Shown: piece by piece, positions 33,282 through 46,600 of the stretch | Layout of the letters: every line of letters starts with the position of its first letter | Numbering within the stretch: position 1 is the first letter of the stretch | Program-made: the position numbers and the translations under genes | Notes under the pieces: model-generated | Databases searched by the model: none | The model's input: only the letters and a program-made list of their open reading frames with translations | What the model was told of the DNA's origin: nothing | Source: Beaufortia kweichowensis | Taxonomy: Eukaryota; Chordata; Actinopteri; Cypriniformes; Gastromyzontidae | Direction: 5' to 3' | Assembly (NCBI GenBank): GCA_019155185.1 | Contig: CM032809.1 | Coordinates: 9,755,200 to 9,819,199 of the forward strand | Length of the DNA: 64,000 bases

Positions 33282-36200
33282 ATGCGTCCGGTACAGAACT
33301 CAACAATGAGTAAATTAAAGGGTAAAAAGAGAAATATCGAGGAAAACGAAGACGATAAGGTATAAAATAAATATATCTTTATTTTAAGGTTGGATAGTTT
33401 TGTAAAGTGCAGCGCGTTTAGAAATGTTAACACGTGTGTATATGTAGTGTGAAGGATGTGTGCTGCTTATGCTTGATAAATTTGATATTCATAATTTTAT
33501 GAGATTGTATCGCATTTTATGACAGACAGACGTGTAATTAATACACTTGTCTTTACAAAGCTTTATAGTTTTTGCACATTTTCTGTATCAAGTGTGTGAT
33601 GTTTATCTTGTCTATATCGATATTTTGCTTCATATCTTTAATATTTCAACATGAAAAATACTTTAGTATACTTTAGTATTTACTATAGTGAAATATAGTA
33701 ACATTTCAAAAGGTTTTTGAACCCTACCATAGTAAATATTATAGAACACTGTTTACTACAGGTTATCAATTCACTGTCATTAATACTACAGAATACTATA
33801 GTACAAAATAGTACAGAATGGTATAGTACAAAGTGTAGTAATTACTTTGATATACTACAGTATAGTATAATTTACTTCGTCTTATAATTATAAATACTAA
33901 AGTGTACTTACTAGAATTTTTTCTGGTGTGCATGTGCTGTTATACCACAAATTTACATCCCCTTTTACCCTGTTATAAAGAGTATTATTGTCATACAGAA
34001 AAGAGATAGATGCACAAACTTTAAATCTACAAATCTGGTTGTAGATGATTGGAGATGTAGCCGGTTAGATTTACATTTAGGCATTTAGCAAGTAACAAAA
34101 AATATTTAAAATAAAAAGTATGTTACAAAGTTATTCATGATAAAAATGTCTCATAGGAAGTAACTGTACTGTTCCTCATCAGTCATATTTAAAGATGTTT
34201 TTCACAAACTTCAATATATTGATGCCTGACTATTGTTTACTGCAGTAATGAACACCCATCACATTTTTATTATTTATTTTTTTGCTGAAACTTACAGTCT
34301 GTGTCATGTGACCTTTCTCAGCTGCCCATCTTTGATCAGGACAGTAAAAATGGACATCTAGATGACGATGAAGACGAAGGTCAAGCTGATCTCTCAGACA
34401 GTGAAGAGAGTGTCTTCTCTGGACTTGAAGAATCAGGGAGTGACAGTGATGATGAGGATGATGAGGAGGATGGAGCAGATGATGATGATGGTTCTGGACT
34501 AAGAAGCTCTGATGTAGAGGAAGATCAGCGGTCTGGTGAAGATGTTCAGCCATCCACAAAGGATATCACCAAACCTCAGGTAAAACCAGTACTGTAAACA
34601 CTTAAAAGGAAAAACACAAGATGCTTTTTACCTTATTCACCACTGTTTTCAATGTATTGTGATTTGGGCCCATTTATTATTATCTGGCATCACATTTATA
34701 ATGAATAGTAAGCTATTTAAATGCATCATACTTTCTTTATTCTAATTAGCATGAAGAATGTGTATGATGAGCAAGTACATAACATTGTGAGGTTAACAAT
34801 GATTAAGAAAGATAATCTAATATTCTGAGTGCTGTTTGCCTGTATCAAATGAACTGTAACAGGTTGCTGGTTTATGAATAGTATTCAAGGTGTTGCTATG
34901 CAGTTGCTAAAGTGCTTTTAGGAAGTTTAAAAGTGTTTAAGGATTTTGTTGCTCGTTTTCTTTGCTGGTTTAGGTGATATTGTTTCGATTATTCTCTCAG
35001 ATCTCCTTTGATGTCTTTCTGAATTATGTCTCCAGCTCAGGATCCTGAACTCTGTTTCTCATGATCTTTAAAAAATCTTTCTTTCTAAATACTAAACCTT
35101 ACTAAATATTCTGAAAACTTATTCACAACACCTTACATGTGAAAACTATTTTAATTCTGTTTAAAGCCCATTTAACATTGTTTAAAAATATCTCAGCAAT
35201 CAGCATGCACTTCATGAAGTTGTTTGAAAGAATGAACAGAAATGTGCAAATCCGTAATCTGCTCTTTTTAAAGTTACAAAATATACAGTTATTTAAACAT
35301 TTTTGAGTACCGCATGATTTCTATTAAACTTATTTTTTATGTTGTATTTTTGATGTTTAAAATAGAAATAAGGAGTAGATGTGTCCAAACCTTTTGACAG
35401 CTGTTGTATGTCTGGTGTGGCTGAACTCTGTAGCGCCTCCTAATGGAACATCTCTGATAGTGTCAATGTCACTGTCTCTGTTCTGCTCAGTGTATCTTTA
35501 CACAAGTGTTTCTCTCTTTCTTTACGTCTCTCTTTATTTTTGGGGCTGTAGTCAGAAACAGGTGATGATGATGATATTATGTCCAGTGAATAGAACAGAA
35601 GAAAGTCAGTATTCACTTTTAAGTGATTTTTCTGCTTTTGGTTGATAACTTAACAGCTGCCGGTCATATATGCATTGACCACCCTGATCATTTATTTATA
35701 CTAAAGCTGCAAAACCAGATTAGATTCATGTCGATTCATCATCAAATATTTGATCATTTTGAGAAATGGCATTGGATTATCTGATTTATTAACAGATTTA
35801 ATTGTTGCTTTTTCAATAGCTTGTCATTGCATCATTAACATTTCCTGACTTTGTTTACGTCATTATTTCTCAGTGCAAAATTTTGGGAAACAGGGCTGGG
35901 CAATTCCATGCAAATGTCAACCTTACCTTTAACCATAACTGGTGGTTTAAATACCCCTGTAAGGTCTCTCTCAAAGTTTTTAAAGCACTTTCTATGTGTA
36001 AAAGTAAAGTGCTGAAATAATTATTTTATGTTCTTTGAAGAGTCGTCATCTGTTCTCCATTTGTTGGGTATTATCGTTTTAAAGTTTGTTTCTTCTCAGA
36101 AACGTGTGTTCTTTTTAGTCACATCCAATATTTCCACATCAATATATTTCTTTTTTTTCAATAGATTTCGTGTATAGACTGATATTTTTCTGATGTCTTG

Positions 36201-38976
36201 ACTCTATTAATAGGGCTTTAGTAAAATATAAGCAGATGTAATAAACACATTCTCTGAGAATTTATATGTTTGACTGAAAATGGAATTACCCAGCTGTTGG
36301 TTTCAAGAATAAATGCTTCTGTTAAATCAATTAGCACAATTATTGACTAGTTTCCTCACAATTGCCCAGTATCTTTTATATTTGTTGAAATATCTGATCT
36401 TTCTTCTCTCATTTGTCCTGAACAACGTTTAGGGTCACAGAGTTGAACTTAATTCACTCCATCGGAAGTGTCTGACTTTCCACAGGACACGATCAAATTC
36501 ACAGCTTTAAAATCTCCGTTCAGAGTTGCCAGGAGACCGTGGGACGTATTGTTCCTGTCTCAACCATTTAATCCGCCCCCCCTTTGCCGTTTCTTTCCTC
36601 TTTTCTTTTGTCGAGGGTCTTCTGAGAGATGGATCATGGCTCAGACTGATGCACACCAGGCAGAAGTTAATGCGGCTGCCGGAGACGTGGCGGTTCCCCG
36701 AGAACCCCGCCGCCCCTGCAGCCGTGTGTCTGATCCAGCAGCGGCCGCTCACGCCGTGTGCGGGGGTGGTAGATGACATCGTGATGGGGGGGTTAGAAAG
36801 GGAACTTTCTCGCTAATGCACACCCACGCACACCGCAGGCCCGTCTGGTCCGCTTCCATCACGAGACGCTTGACGTGGTCCTGGGGGTCTTGCGGGGGCC
36901 AATCGGGTGTTTTTCTGCTGAGAGGTTTAATTGAGTAGCTGTGGTCTTAATTAAGTACCGCGATGAGTGTCGTCGGATTGCTCCGTCCACAATTCACTCA
37001 ATAACTCAACCGCAGTTCAGAGGAAGAGAACGGAATAACGGGCGATTCGAGGCCCTCCGAGCGGAACCCGGGACGGTTCACCAACACGCATTAAAAACAC
37101 GTTACCGGCTGTGGGGTTCGTGCGCGAACGTCGATTGAAAGGCCAACGGAGGTGCTTGAATGAATTTGAAACGGATGTTCTGAAGCGAGGAGGTGTTCTC
37201 CAGAAGCCTGTCAGTGCATTCATTTCCCGCTCTGATTCATAGATCGTATGTCATTCGTAACTTTTAAGGCTTTAAACCCTCATACTCGTGCTTTGGGTTT
37301 GCAACATCTTCGGCCCACGCGGCGTTTGTGGTCACGCTGGCATCTCGCCACGCTCCTCCAGACGTTCTGAGGGGTTTGTTTTTATCCGCATCTACACCGT
37401 GAGCTCTTCTGTTTTGGCTGGTTGACCATCATCTGGTCAAATCATCTATCAAAGAGTCATTTCAATACACCCACAGTCTTGTTTTTTATTAAAAGACTCT
37501 TGGAGTTACAAGCAGAAACAAGTTTCTTCAGATTATTCAGATGCGTCTCTTGATACTTTTTTGCACTTTGACAATATTTATGATTGCATGTATTTTTTAT
37601 ATTTTTCCTCAAATGTTTTTTTTACTATATGAAAATAGTATGTAAATTCTTTTGCTTATACATTTTTTAAAATAAATTTTAAATGAGAGACTTTTAAAGC
37701 ATCATTCTAAAAACTTACGAATTGGTCTATACTGTAAAAAAATGGTTGAATCTGCATTTTTATCTCATTTTTCAGGAAATGTATCTGAACATCCTTAAAA
37801 CATTAAAACAAAACTTTTCTGACAGTATATTTTACATTTGGCAGAAAACAATTGATCTTATCTTATATCTTGCATCTCTTAAAAGCTTTTAAGATAATCA
37901 GTACCACAAGAATACTCTCCTTATCTTAAAAATTTAGATGATTACTATTGCTGCAGATATTGCTGCTCTTTTTTTGTTTTTGTGACGTTGCTCATTTATA
38001 AGTCGCTTTGGTAGAAGCACCTGTGTTTACGTATGTTGTTAATATTTAGTTTTCTTGTTAAGCATTTATTCGTATCATTGCTTGTGTGTCCTAAAAGGTC
38101 ACGTCCTGATTTGGCCTGAAGTTTAATGACTCAGAACCCCTTCATTCCTCTCGTTGTAAAGCTCCGTTTCAGCTTGTTTTTAGATCTTCAGCGTTAGCGG
38201 AAAATCGTCCGTCCCTCGGGCGGCGTGAGGCATTCAGGAACGCGGGGCTTTGCCGTCTTGATGTGGATTTAACTAGACATCAGGGAGGAAGTGTTTCAGC
38301 AGTTGTAGAGATAGCAGGACGTGAAGGAGCCGTAAATCAGCACAGGTTCGCTCACCTGCCTCATCACGGGCTCGTGGGACACGTGCTCTTCCTCTTTACC
38401 CTGTTAGATGATTTTCTGTACATTTGCTCTTGTCTTGACTGATGGGCTGTGCTGAATAACAGCCGGTACGCTGAGACCCCGTGTCCCGCACCGGATATGA
38501 GGTTTTGGTGACTGCTTTTCAACGGCACATGTGTAAATCACACAAAAGTTTGTGAAGAATCTCTGAAGAACATGCTGTAGGAAAATTATATCTTCTTTTA
38601 TGTATATTCTTCTATATATTCTTTTATGGGTGAACCCTTTAAAGGTCACAAAAATAGGATTCATTGTCTTTAACCAAAATATTATTTTCTAATAATTTCA
38701 TTTTTGTGATGAATCTGATGTTCTGGAACATGTTCAAGTTTCATTAGCAAGCCCTTTTCTTTAAACTCTTATAATATTTTGGCTTGTGGATTTCGTAACA
38801 GCCCATGTTTGTTTTCACAGAATGACATCAGTGCTTCAAAGGACAAGAAGAAGACGACGAGGAAGACGTCTTCAAAAGAGAAAGCAGCCGAAAAGAATGA
38901 GACGTCACAGAGAGATGAAGGTCTTAACATTTCATCTCAGGTGGATGAATATGAGCACGACACATCAGATGAAGAG
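33282..38976 (+). CDS. bop1: bop1 ribosome biogenesis protein, first three coding exons (partial)
   Basis: BOP1 is the WD40 scaffold of the PeBoW complex, which matures 28S and 5.8S rRNA in the nucleolus. Three exons were found: 33282-33359, 34322-34579 and 38821-38976, all separated by phase-0 introns. They encode about 164 residues of the acidic, low-complexity N-terminus (SDSEESVFSGLEESGSDSDD, then a Lys-rich stretch, then VDEYEHDTSDEE). The last motif directly precedes the BOP1NT domain in vertebrate BOP1. Two in-frame ATGs exist, at 33282 and 33306; both have A at -3 and I cannot decide between them. The BOP1NT domain and WD40 repeats were not found before 64000, so the gene continues through a giant intron beyond the window. 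The hsf1-bop1-scx order supports the call. Confidence 0.88.
33657..33910. mobile_element. MITE-like AT-rich palindrome in bop1 intron 1
   Basis: The ends AATACTTTAGTATACTTTAG and AAATACTAAAGTGTACTT are inverted relatives, and the interior is full of TACTATAGTA-type palindromes. This is typical of short non-autonomous fish DNA transposons. It has no coding capacity. Confidence 0.5.
34580..38820 (+). other. bop1 intron 2
   Basis: No exon was recognised. AT-rich DNA with a dispersed repeat at 35960-36290 is followed by a notably GC- and CpG-richer block at about 36430-37350 and a smaller one at 38090-38400. Open frames in these blocks overlap on both strands and look like chance. Confidence 0.6.
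35960..36290. repeat. dispersed repeat, copy 1
   Basis: It shares ordered motifs with 54310-54760 in the same orientation: AGGTCTCTCTCAAAGTTTTT, CTTTGAAGAGTC, CATTTGTTGGGTATTAT, GTGTATAGACTGATATTTTT and GCTTTAGTAAAATATAA. It is an unclassified interspersed element. Confidence 0.65.
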
Positions 38977-40199
38977 GTAAACACTTGTTCAGATCTGTCC
39001 AGAATCATCACTGAACCTATCACTTAACCTTAAAAAATGATTTACTTTGAAAAAGTCTGAGACCACATTGAAAATGTTTCGCTTTAATGGAAGGTGTATG
39101 ATTTTATCAAACCTTTTAAACTTACAGGTTACATGAGGTAAAATATTTACAATTCAGTACTCTTTCAAGGTCACTAAACAAATGTAAGCAAATGTGTGTG
39201 AATGAGCATACAATCACCACATACTAACACATGTTGATGTTTTTAATTAAGATATGCTGTCTTCAATTACAAAACAAAATCATTTTCACTAGTGGTCTTA
39301 CTCTTTTGACAAAGACAAAGTTTTCTGTTTTATCCACAGGTGAATGAATGATCTCTTTTAGCCATGCAAATGTGTATTGAGCTGCTTGTTACAGTCGAGC
39401 GAGTCCTCATGTCATCCGTGTGTCCAGGTGTTTGTGCACCTGCTTGTTTGCTTTGCATGCTGTCAGCCTTTCATTTGTTTCTCAGGACCATTTGACTTTC
39501 AACTCTTTGATTTGGATGCGTAACATTCATTATTTGGCTGTGGGATCTACGAGTGACTGTATTTTACATCGGCAGGTTCATGTCAGAGGTGCACCAGGTT
39601 ATCCGGCCAGGTTCAGCTTTGTAGTATGGGTGGTGTAAAAATATATATATTTTAAAGTATTTTTGTGATATTTTACACAGATATTCATATAATATTGTTT
39701 GTCGGGGTCCCTCCTTGTTGTGCATCTTTGATCAGTACCATCCCGAGTCACAATTGTATTTTTATTTTAGGAACCATATAGACTGGATCTTTATTGCAGG
39801 GTTTGAACGTACAATCTTTGAATTATCATTATTAAGTCGATAACTGCTGAGATCTAGACTAGAGAAAATTGAAACTTAAATAGGTATAAATCTGGTTAAA
39901 ATTTCAGTCTAAAGCAGAAGAGAGATGAAGAAAAATATAAAGGCCTGTTCACATCATGGACTGTAGCTATGCATTTAATAAATGTGTTTTCATCGTAGTT
40001 TATGCACATTTCTTCTTATCGGATAAAAACTTTATCCCACTCAATTGAGCACATGAATATTTTTTTATGCTCATTTTCAGAATTTATGTGCATCTTGGTG
40101 TTTCCATCCAGCGTTCTTTATACGATATCCCAGAATGCACATTAAAATTGGTGGATGGAAACATGTCTGGAAACAACTATAAAAAATAGTTTTTAAAAT

Positions 40200-40430
40200 G
40201 GTTTTAAACTTGAAAGAAAAGTGTGACTACAACAATACAGAAGAACAATATTGTTGATATTACTTTTTATTACTTTTTTATTTTATTCTATAAAACTTTG
40301 ACAGACAAACAAAATCTGTTTAGAAAGTAAAACTGCAGCACAAGAGCTTAAAATAAACAACATTATCATCTGTTAATGTGGACACTAATATACTTATCTT
40401 TATAGTTTCCTTAATAGTTTAATAGAACGG
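40200..40430. repeat. dispersed repeat pair, copy 1
   Basis: It shares TAACATTATCAT and ATGTGGACACTAAT with flanking AT-rich similarity to 46370-46600, same orientation. Diverged and unclassified. Confidence 0.4.
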
Positions 40431-42224
40431 GCCTCAAGTCTGAATTTTTCTAAAATGAAAAACATATAAATGATCAGTGAAACCTGTTTAGTCAAATAAA
40501 TCTGACTCTATATATAGTGGGTGGATTTTTTATTTTGTTTATGCAAGATTACTTCATTGTTCCAAAGAAGGGAATATGGTTAGTTGTGCAATGTTTCATG
40601 TAAAGGAAAAAGTTGTTCCTGTCGCTGGAAGAGTCTGAACCGCAGTATTTGATATCGTTTCCTTACGCCTGTCAGACATGACCACACTTCTGTAAGGTCT
40701 GTTTCCTTATTTTGACTTTAGGAAAGCGATGCACCTCGCTGTACTATAATATCTTATATTTACACATACACATGTTATAGAATTTCTCTTCAGCTCTTTA
40801 ATTCACACGCATCATTACAAAGCGTTGAACCCCGGCACAATGTGGTCTGGGTAATGTGCCAGGCTGTACAACCTAAACGCCGCCATCCAAAAGAGTTCTT
40901 GGCGATCTGCTTCCATCCAGGAATGTGTTGCAGAAGTGTTATTGTTCTTGGGTCGATCCCCGATCCCAAAGTGACTTTTTAATGCCCCTCGAAATCATTC
41001 AATACGCATCAGGACCACCATTATTTATTTTGTAAAAGTACTTATTTTGTATTCTGTCTTTGGAGACGATGGCTAGCTCCTTGAGTTTAATGATCTGGAC
41101 TGAGCCCATTTACTGTTTTAATAAATGTCTCCGCTCATGTTTTGGACCGGTTGTCAGTCCAGAAGAAGACAATATCTGATTTAGTATAAAAACTGGAGCG
41201 TTTCTCACAGCGGGTTATTTCAAATCTGACAGTAATGTGTTGGTGAATGCAGTGAATTTATTACAAACTTATTGTTTTAATGGTTGTATCTGGGGGATGT
41301 TATTTCAGATCAATGTTTTATTGTGTTCATCATTGCAGTGTTGAGTTCGGTTGCCATTTCACTCCTGCATCTGTAAAACGCATGTAATTCATGTTTTGAG
41401 ATGTCTACAGGTGTGGGCTTTGTATTTGTAATGGAGATGTAAATGTGTGAATCTCATTGGTTTGTCGATCATGTCGCGCGTCTCTCTTTGAAACAGATCC
41501 GTGTCTGATCTCTTCAGATCGACGGTGGTCCTGTGACCATTTGGCTTACATCAAATTATCCCCCTCTCCCGTCCCGTCTGGAGACGGCAGATTGGGTTGC
41601 CTCCCCGTCCCATCGCAGCTCTCGACACAAGTTGTCTACAAATAAAAGTCCAGACTGCTAAATCCTCTTGTTTTTCAGCCTCACGTCTCTCCTTTGTAAT
41701 AAAGAGCTGTTTCCTGTTAGCGTAGTGATGAGGGAATATGGGAGAACGCAGCGTCTGTCCGGGACCGATCCGGCAGGAAGGGGCTTTTCCCCTGAAATGA
41801 CTTTTCCATGTGCTCCTTCAGATGAATGAAGACACATTGAGGAATTAAAGGGAAAGGGTTTTCTGGCTCCCGGCCGTGAATTTAAACAGCTACTGCTCGC
41901 CGAGACCTTTCTGAGCCCTGGACCCTGAACAGTAGCTTAGAAAGAGATGCATGTGTGTTTTACAGACGTGATGTGAATATACAAATAGCCGGTTTGTGAT
42001 TGTTAAAGGCCTGAATTGACCTTACGTTACCTATATTGTCTACGGGGTGTAATCTTAAAATGAAAGAAAAGTAAATAGATGTTAGTTGATTACATTTACA
42101 GATTGCACAGGTGTCTGCTTGGTTTAAAGTTGTTGTTTTATGTAAATGTAAAGTGGTTTCTTTGCACAGTGACGACAAGCTTTTGTCCAAAAGAGAAGTC
42201 TGATGCAAAAACAGTCCATATATA

Positions 42225-42543
42225 CAGTACCAGTCAAATATTTGGAAACACTTACTCACTGTTGTTTAGATGTTGTAGAATAATAGTAAACCCATCAAAA
42301 CACAAGCTTTTTAAACAGAACTGAAGACATTTCTATTTATGCTGCACTCTTTATTGACTGATTTTTATTCATTATTTGTAAAAAATTACAAATAAAATGT
42401 TAGTTTTCTAATTAAAGAAATGCACAATTATATTTTTGACTACAAAAAAAAAAAAACATTGAAATATACACCTTTAAATTAAAAGATTTTAAGATCATGA
42501 GAGACATTTTTGTTAATTGTGTCTAAACTTTTGACTGGTACTG
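42225..42543. mobile_element. TA-flanked MITE, copy 2
   Basis: The left end CAGTACCAGTCAAATATTTGG and the right end AAACTTTTGACTGGTACTG are inverted repeats, with TATA before the left end. It is in the opposite orientation to the copy at 11978-12359. Confidence 0.7.
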
Positions 42544-42599
42544 AATCTGGTATGTCTAGGATTTTTAATATGTTTATACTATATATGGACATTTTTTAG

Positions 42600-42765
42600 T
42601 GTAATGCAAAAGAAGATATTTTGAGAAATTTTGTGTTTAATCAGTAAAAATTAAGGATGCTCAATGTTTGATTACCAACATTCTTCAAAATATCTTCTTT
42701 TGTGATGTGAAGGAGAAAGAAAGTCATACAGGTTTGGAATTAAATGAGAGTGAATAAATGAATTT
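42600..42765. mobile_element. short palindromic repeat
   Basis: AAAAGAAGATATTTTGA and TCAAAATATCTTCTTTT form inverted arms, followed by GAAAGTCATACAGGTTTGGA, a motif typical of abundant palindromic cyprinid elements. It appears related to 45841-46115. Confidence 0.5.
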
Positions 42766-44469
42766 TTTGTGTTTGTTTTTATGTCAGGTCAAAGTATAGA
42801 GGGCGCTGTCTTTGTAAGTTAAAATCTTATTTCCAGCGTGTGGTAAGCCACGGATGAGCGATCCTCTTTTGAGGTTTCAGAGAACGTTCTCTCTCTGTGC
42901 TCTAATGTAAAGCTCTAGTGACAGGTAGCGGATGAAGGTCACGTCTGCTAATCGCATCCACTGACTGATTCCAGAATCCGGTCCAGTGACCCGCTGAGGG
43001 CCGTCACGTGTGGAGGAAACTTTACATCCTTTAGAATCAGGCGAAAAACCTCCAGCGACCTCAGCGGTTACATGCCAACCGTTTTATTTTCATTTAGTCG
43101 GGATTGCTAATTTCACTCCGCTTCAGATTTGCATATGCGGTTGAATTCATAAAATCTGTGGTGTAAAGACATGGGCGAGCATTTGATGAGTCTAGTTAAT
43201 GTGATTTCCTCCCGTGCCAAATTATGTCAGAATAATTAGACATTCTGTATGCTTGCGGTCTAAAGTTTAAACCTCTAAGTTTCTTCAGGTGGTCGGGAAG
43301 GTAATGGCTGTCTTTGTCATTTCCACCCTGAGATTTGAGAGAGATTTCGGCCCACGCCGTCTGAAGAATAGAGCCCTGTTTGCTTTCCTGCGCAAAGTAA
43401 AACAAACACGACCTGTAATGCGGCCGGTCAAGGTGTCCAGATTTCTCCCGAGTTAAGAGCGTTTCCAGCCGGCCGTGCCACCCACTCCTCGGAAATATGA
43501 TGAAATCTGTCGAAAATGAGAAGAGGCGCGCACGTCTGGAGGTGAAACTTATTTGCTTTGCTCGCTAAATTTTTGGTAATCCCAAAGTTTAATTCTGTGA
43601 TTGGGGCATTTCCAACAGCCGTCTGATGAGTTCCAGATGGGATCTCGAATGATTGTGGTCAATCTGATGGCAGTTGGATTTTTAGCAGTTCTGGGCTCTT
43701 ACAAGGGTAATTTAGCCAGAGAGCCGTGTTTTCCAAGCCCATCTTTACAAGGATTGACAGCGCTGTGCGGTCTTTCCAGGTACGCTTGAATCTATAGTTT
43801 TGGAGTGCACGGCATGATTACGACCCGGCGTCCCTCAGCTGGGGGGAAATTGCATTTCTGTATATTTTCATTCTCTATTTTCATTGTCTTTCTGCGTTGA
43901 TTGGCACCGCAAGGTTACAAGCCCCTCTGTGGAGGTAGAGATTTTCATTTCTCCATGTCTCTGAGCGCAGGAGTTCTGCTTGGCTGAGTTAGAACTGTAG
44001 GCCATATTTACGTTTGTTGAGCGGTGCCGTCCTCCAAACGCCAAGCTGGAAACTGCTGGGTGCCTGAGCTAATCACGCCCGTCAACACTTCTCTTTGACT
44101 CGTAGGCCTCAGCGTTCCAGGCAGACGTAAGGGAAGACCCTGGCCCTCCATTCCAGCAGCAAAATCACATCAATTTATGAAACAGGAACCAGGGGGTCGT
44201 ATTCGTTCACCCTGTTGAGCTCTGAACTCTCCACCTTTGACCTTTAGACTGTTTCTTTGCAGTGACCCAAACATTCACCTTTACATGTAGATGTTTAGCC
44301 CGAGTGAAATGAGCGCTCTTCTCGAGTTTATGTGATTATCATTCTCTTTGATTTGTTACTTTCGTTTAACTTTGTAAAACATTGTCTAGATGTGAACTTT
44401 TTGGTCAGGTTAGGCACAGTTAAATGTTTTTCCATTTATGCATTTGTCATCCAAAACAACTTCCCGTTA

Positions 44470-44787
44470 CACTCTAAAAAAAAGGTTGGGTTATTTTAAC
44501 ACAACGTTGGGTCAGAAATGGACAGTCTCGGTCACCATTCACTTTTATTGTTTGACAAACAGATTAAATGAAAGTGAATGGTGACTGAGGCTGTCAGTCA
44601 CTAACATTTGCTTGCTAACCCACTTGAGGTACAGGAACACTTATAGTTCTCTCTAAATAGTTATAATTTGATATTCTTTCTTTTATGATAATGTTAAACA
44701 GTATGTTAGAGAGTGACAGTCTCAGTCACCACTCACTTTCATTGTATGACAAACAGATTTAATGTGAATGGCGACTGAGGCTGTCAG
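44470..44787. repeat. tandemly repeated hairpin units
   Basis: Two units, about 44521-44597 and 44715-44786, each have inverted arms of the form GACAGTCTC-GTCACCA-TCACTTT and the reverse complement, around a conserved loop TTGACAAACAGATT. The segment is preceded by GGTTGGGTTATTTTAACAC, a sequence seen at ends of fish repeats. Confidence 0.6.
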
Positions 44788-45529
44788 TTTTGTAGAAGAA
44801 AGACATTTTTGTTTTAAAGTAAACTCTTTCTTTAAGGAGCTAAAAAATGCAATAATGGATTTCAGCCTATCGCCCGCCAACAAAACAACCTTCATGAATT
44901 TCTTCTTTCGTCTTGTTAAAAGCACCACCCGTGACTCTTGTTCATATACGTTACGTGCTTATTCTCTTTTTCCCCTGAAAGCCATTCGGTTGAACATTTC
45001 AGGGAAGAAAATGATTAATATGTTTTGTGCTTCAGCAGACGCAGATTTTACAAAACGTCTGCGCTATTAAAAAACAAAGAGTGGTTTTGTTCTCCCGGAT
45101 CCATTGGATCGAGTCGTTCTTTAGATTTATCAAATTAGACTAAAGTGAATGTGGGTGGTGTTCTGTTACTCCTGCCGAAAGGTAAAGAGGGGATTTAAGA
45201 GCTGTACCCCTGCGGGAGTCATTGGTCTCACACCCACGCCGTACCGTCCACATCACACTCGTGCCAGTAACTCCTCCACCTGGAAAAGTGTCAAACAAAC
45301 GTCTGATCTGTTTGGAAGCAACCATTGAAATAATGTGCTCTAATGTGTGTGTTTGAGAGGAGAGAAGCTGTTGAAAAGATCTTCATTCTGTGTTTAATTG
45401 TGATTTTTGTGGTGCTTGTATTGATGTTAGATGAGTCTCGCTCCTGTCAGAATGTGTGCACGGCTCTAATGTTGTTCTTAACACTTGTGGCAGTTTTATA
45501 TGATGTTTTTCATGAGTTTACACAGTTAT

Positions 45530-45713
45530 GCTCTTAAAAATAAAGGTACTACAATATTTCTACAGTGATGTCATAGAAGAAAAACGTTTCTTCTTACTTT
45601 TTTATAGTTTTTTTTTGCAGAAAGGGTCTGTGGATGTTAAAGATTTTTATGGAACCATTCAGACAAAAGTGGCTCTTCTATGACATCATGAAGCACCTTT
45701 ATTTGTAAGAGTA
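45530..45713. mobile_element. palindromic MITE-like element, copy 2
   Basis: CTCTTAAAAATAAAGGT at the left and AAGCACCTTTATTTGTAAGAG at the right are inverted ends, with internal TGATGTCATAGAAGAA and TTCTTCTATGACATCA arms. Same family as 2108-2339. Confidence 0.65.
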
Positions 45714-45840
45714 GGGAACATCATTTATTTACATTTTATATGTATGCGTTTAGCAAAAAGTTCTCTGAGAATCAAACCTGTGAGAGTTTTGCTGCTAACA
45801 CAATTCTCTACAGTCTAAAACATTTTTTGCTGCTTTAAAG

Positions 45841-46115
45841 AGATCTTTTATTATTTATTCATCCTCATGTCATTTCTTTCTTCAGCAGGACACAGAAGAT
45901 ATTTTGCAAAACGCTGGTTACCGGCACACGTTTACTTTCATAGTATAGACACGGTACAATGGAAGTTAGTGAGTTTCGGTATCCAGCGTTTTGCAAAATA
46001 TCTAATTTTGTTCTCCACAAAAGAAAAAAATATCATATACAGGGTTTGAATGACATAAGGGTGAAAAAATTATGACATCATTTTTATTTTTGGGTGAACT
46101 ATCCCTTTAAGTTTT
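45841..46115. mobile_element. Angel-like palindromic element
   Basis: Perfect inverted arms at 45897-45917 and 45983-46003 (CAGCGTTTTGCAAAATATCT core) enclose a 65-nt loop. The right end GGGTGAACTATCCCTTTAA is the very common end of short inverted-repeat elements in cyprinid genomes. Assignment to the Angel family is from memory of its style. Confidence 0.6.
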
Positions 46116-46369
46116 TAGGTCAAATGATCTTTACAAGTTATTTCAACTTACTAGTATACATTTGCATTGTTTTTATATTACTTTAACTTCATGAAAATAA
46201 GCTCAACCATAAATGACTTGTAAAGCCAATTTGATTGTACTTAAAAACGTAAGGCAGCAAATAATGTTTTAAAGTGTACCATTTGAAAAACTTTTTATGT
46301 TGTATAAAGGATCATTCAAGTAGAAGTATAGCAATGAAGATAACATTTTAAAAATCATTTTAACTTTAG

Positions 46370-46600
46370 GAAAAATAGTGGAGATCATGTCATAAATATT
46401 ACAATAAAATATACAGAGGAAGAATATTGTAGAGATCAGAATGATTTATTTTCCAACTGATGAATGATAAAACATTGACAAATCTATTTAAATTTAAAGG
46501 TCTCGTGCATTTAAAACTGTGGACTAAACATAACATTATCATTTATTCATGTGGACACTAATCATAGTAGAAACTCATTATAGTTATATTTATAGTTATT
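46370..46600. repeat. dispersed repeat pair, copy 2
   Basis: Diverged relative of 40200-40430, sharing TAACATTATCAT and ATGTGGACACTAAT in the same order. Confidence 0.4.
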
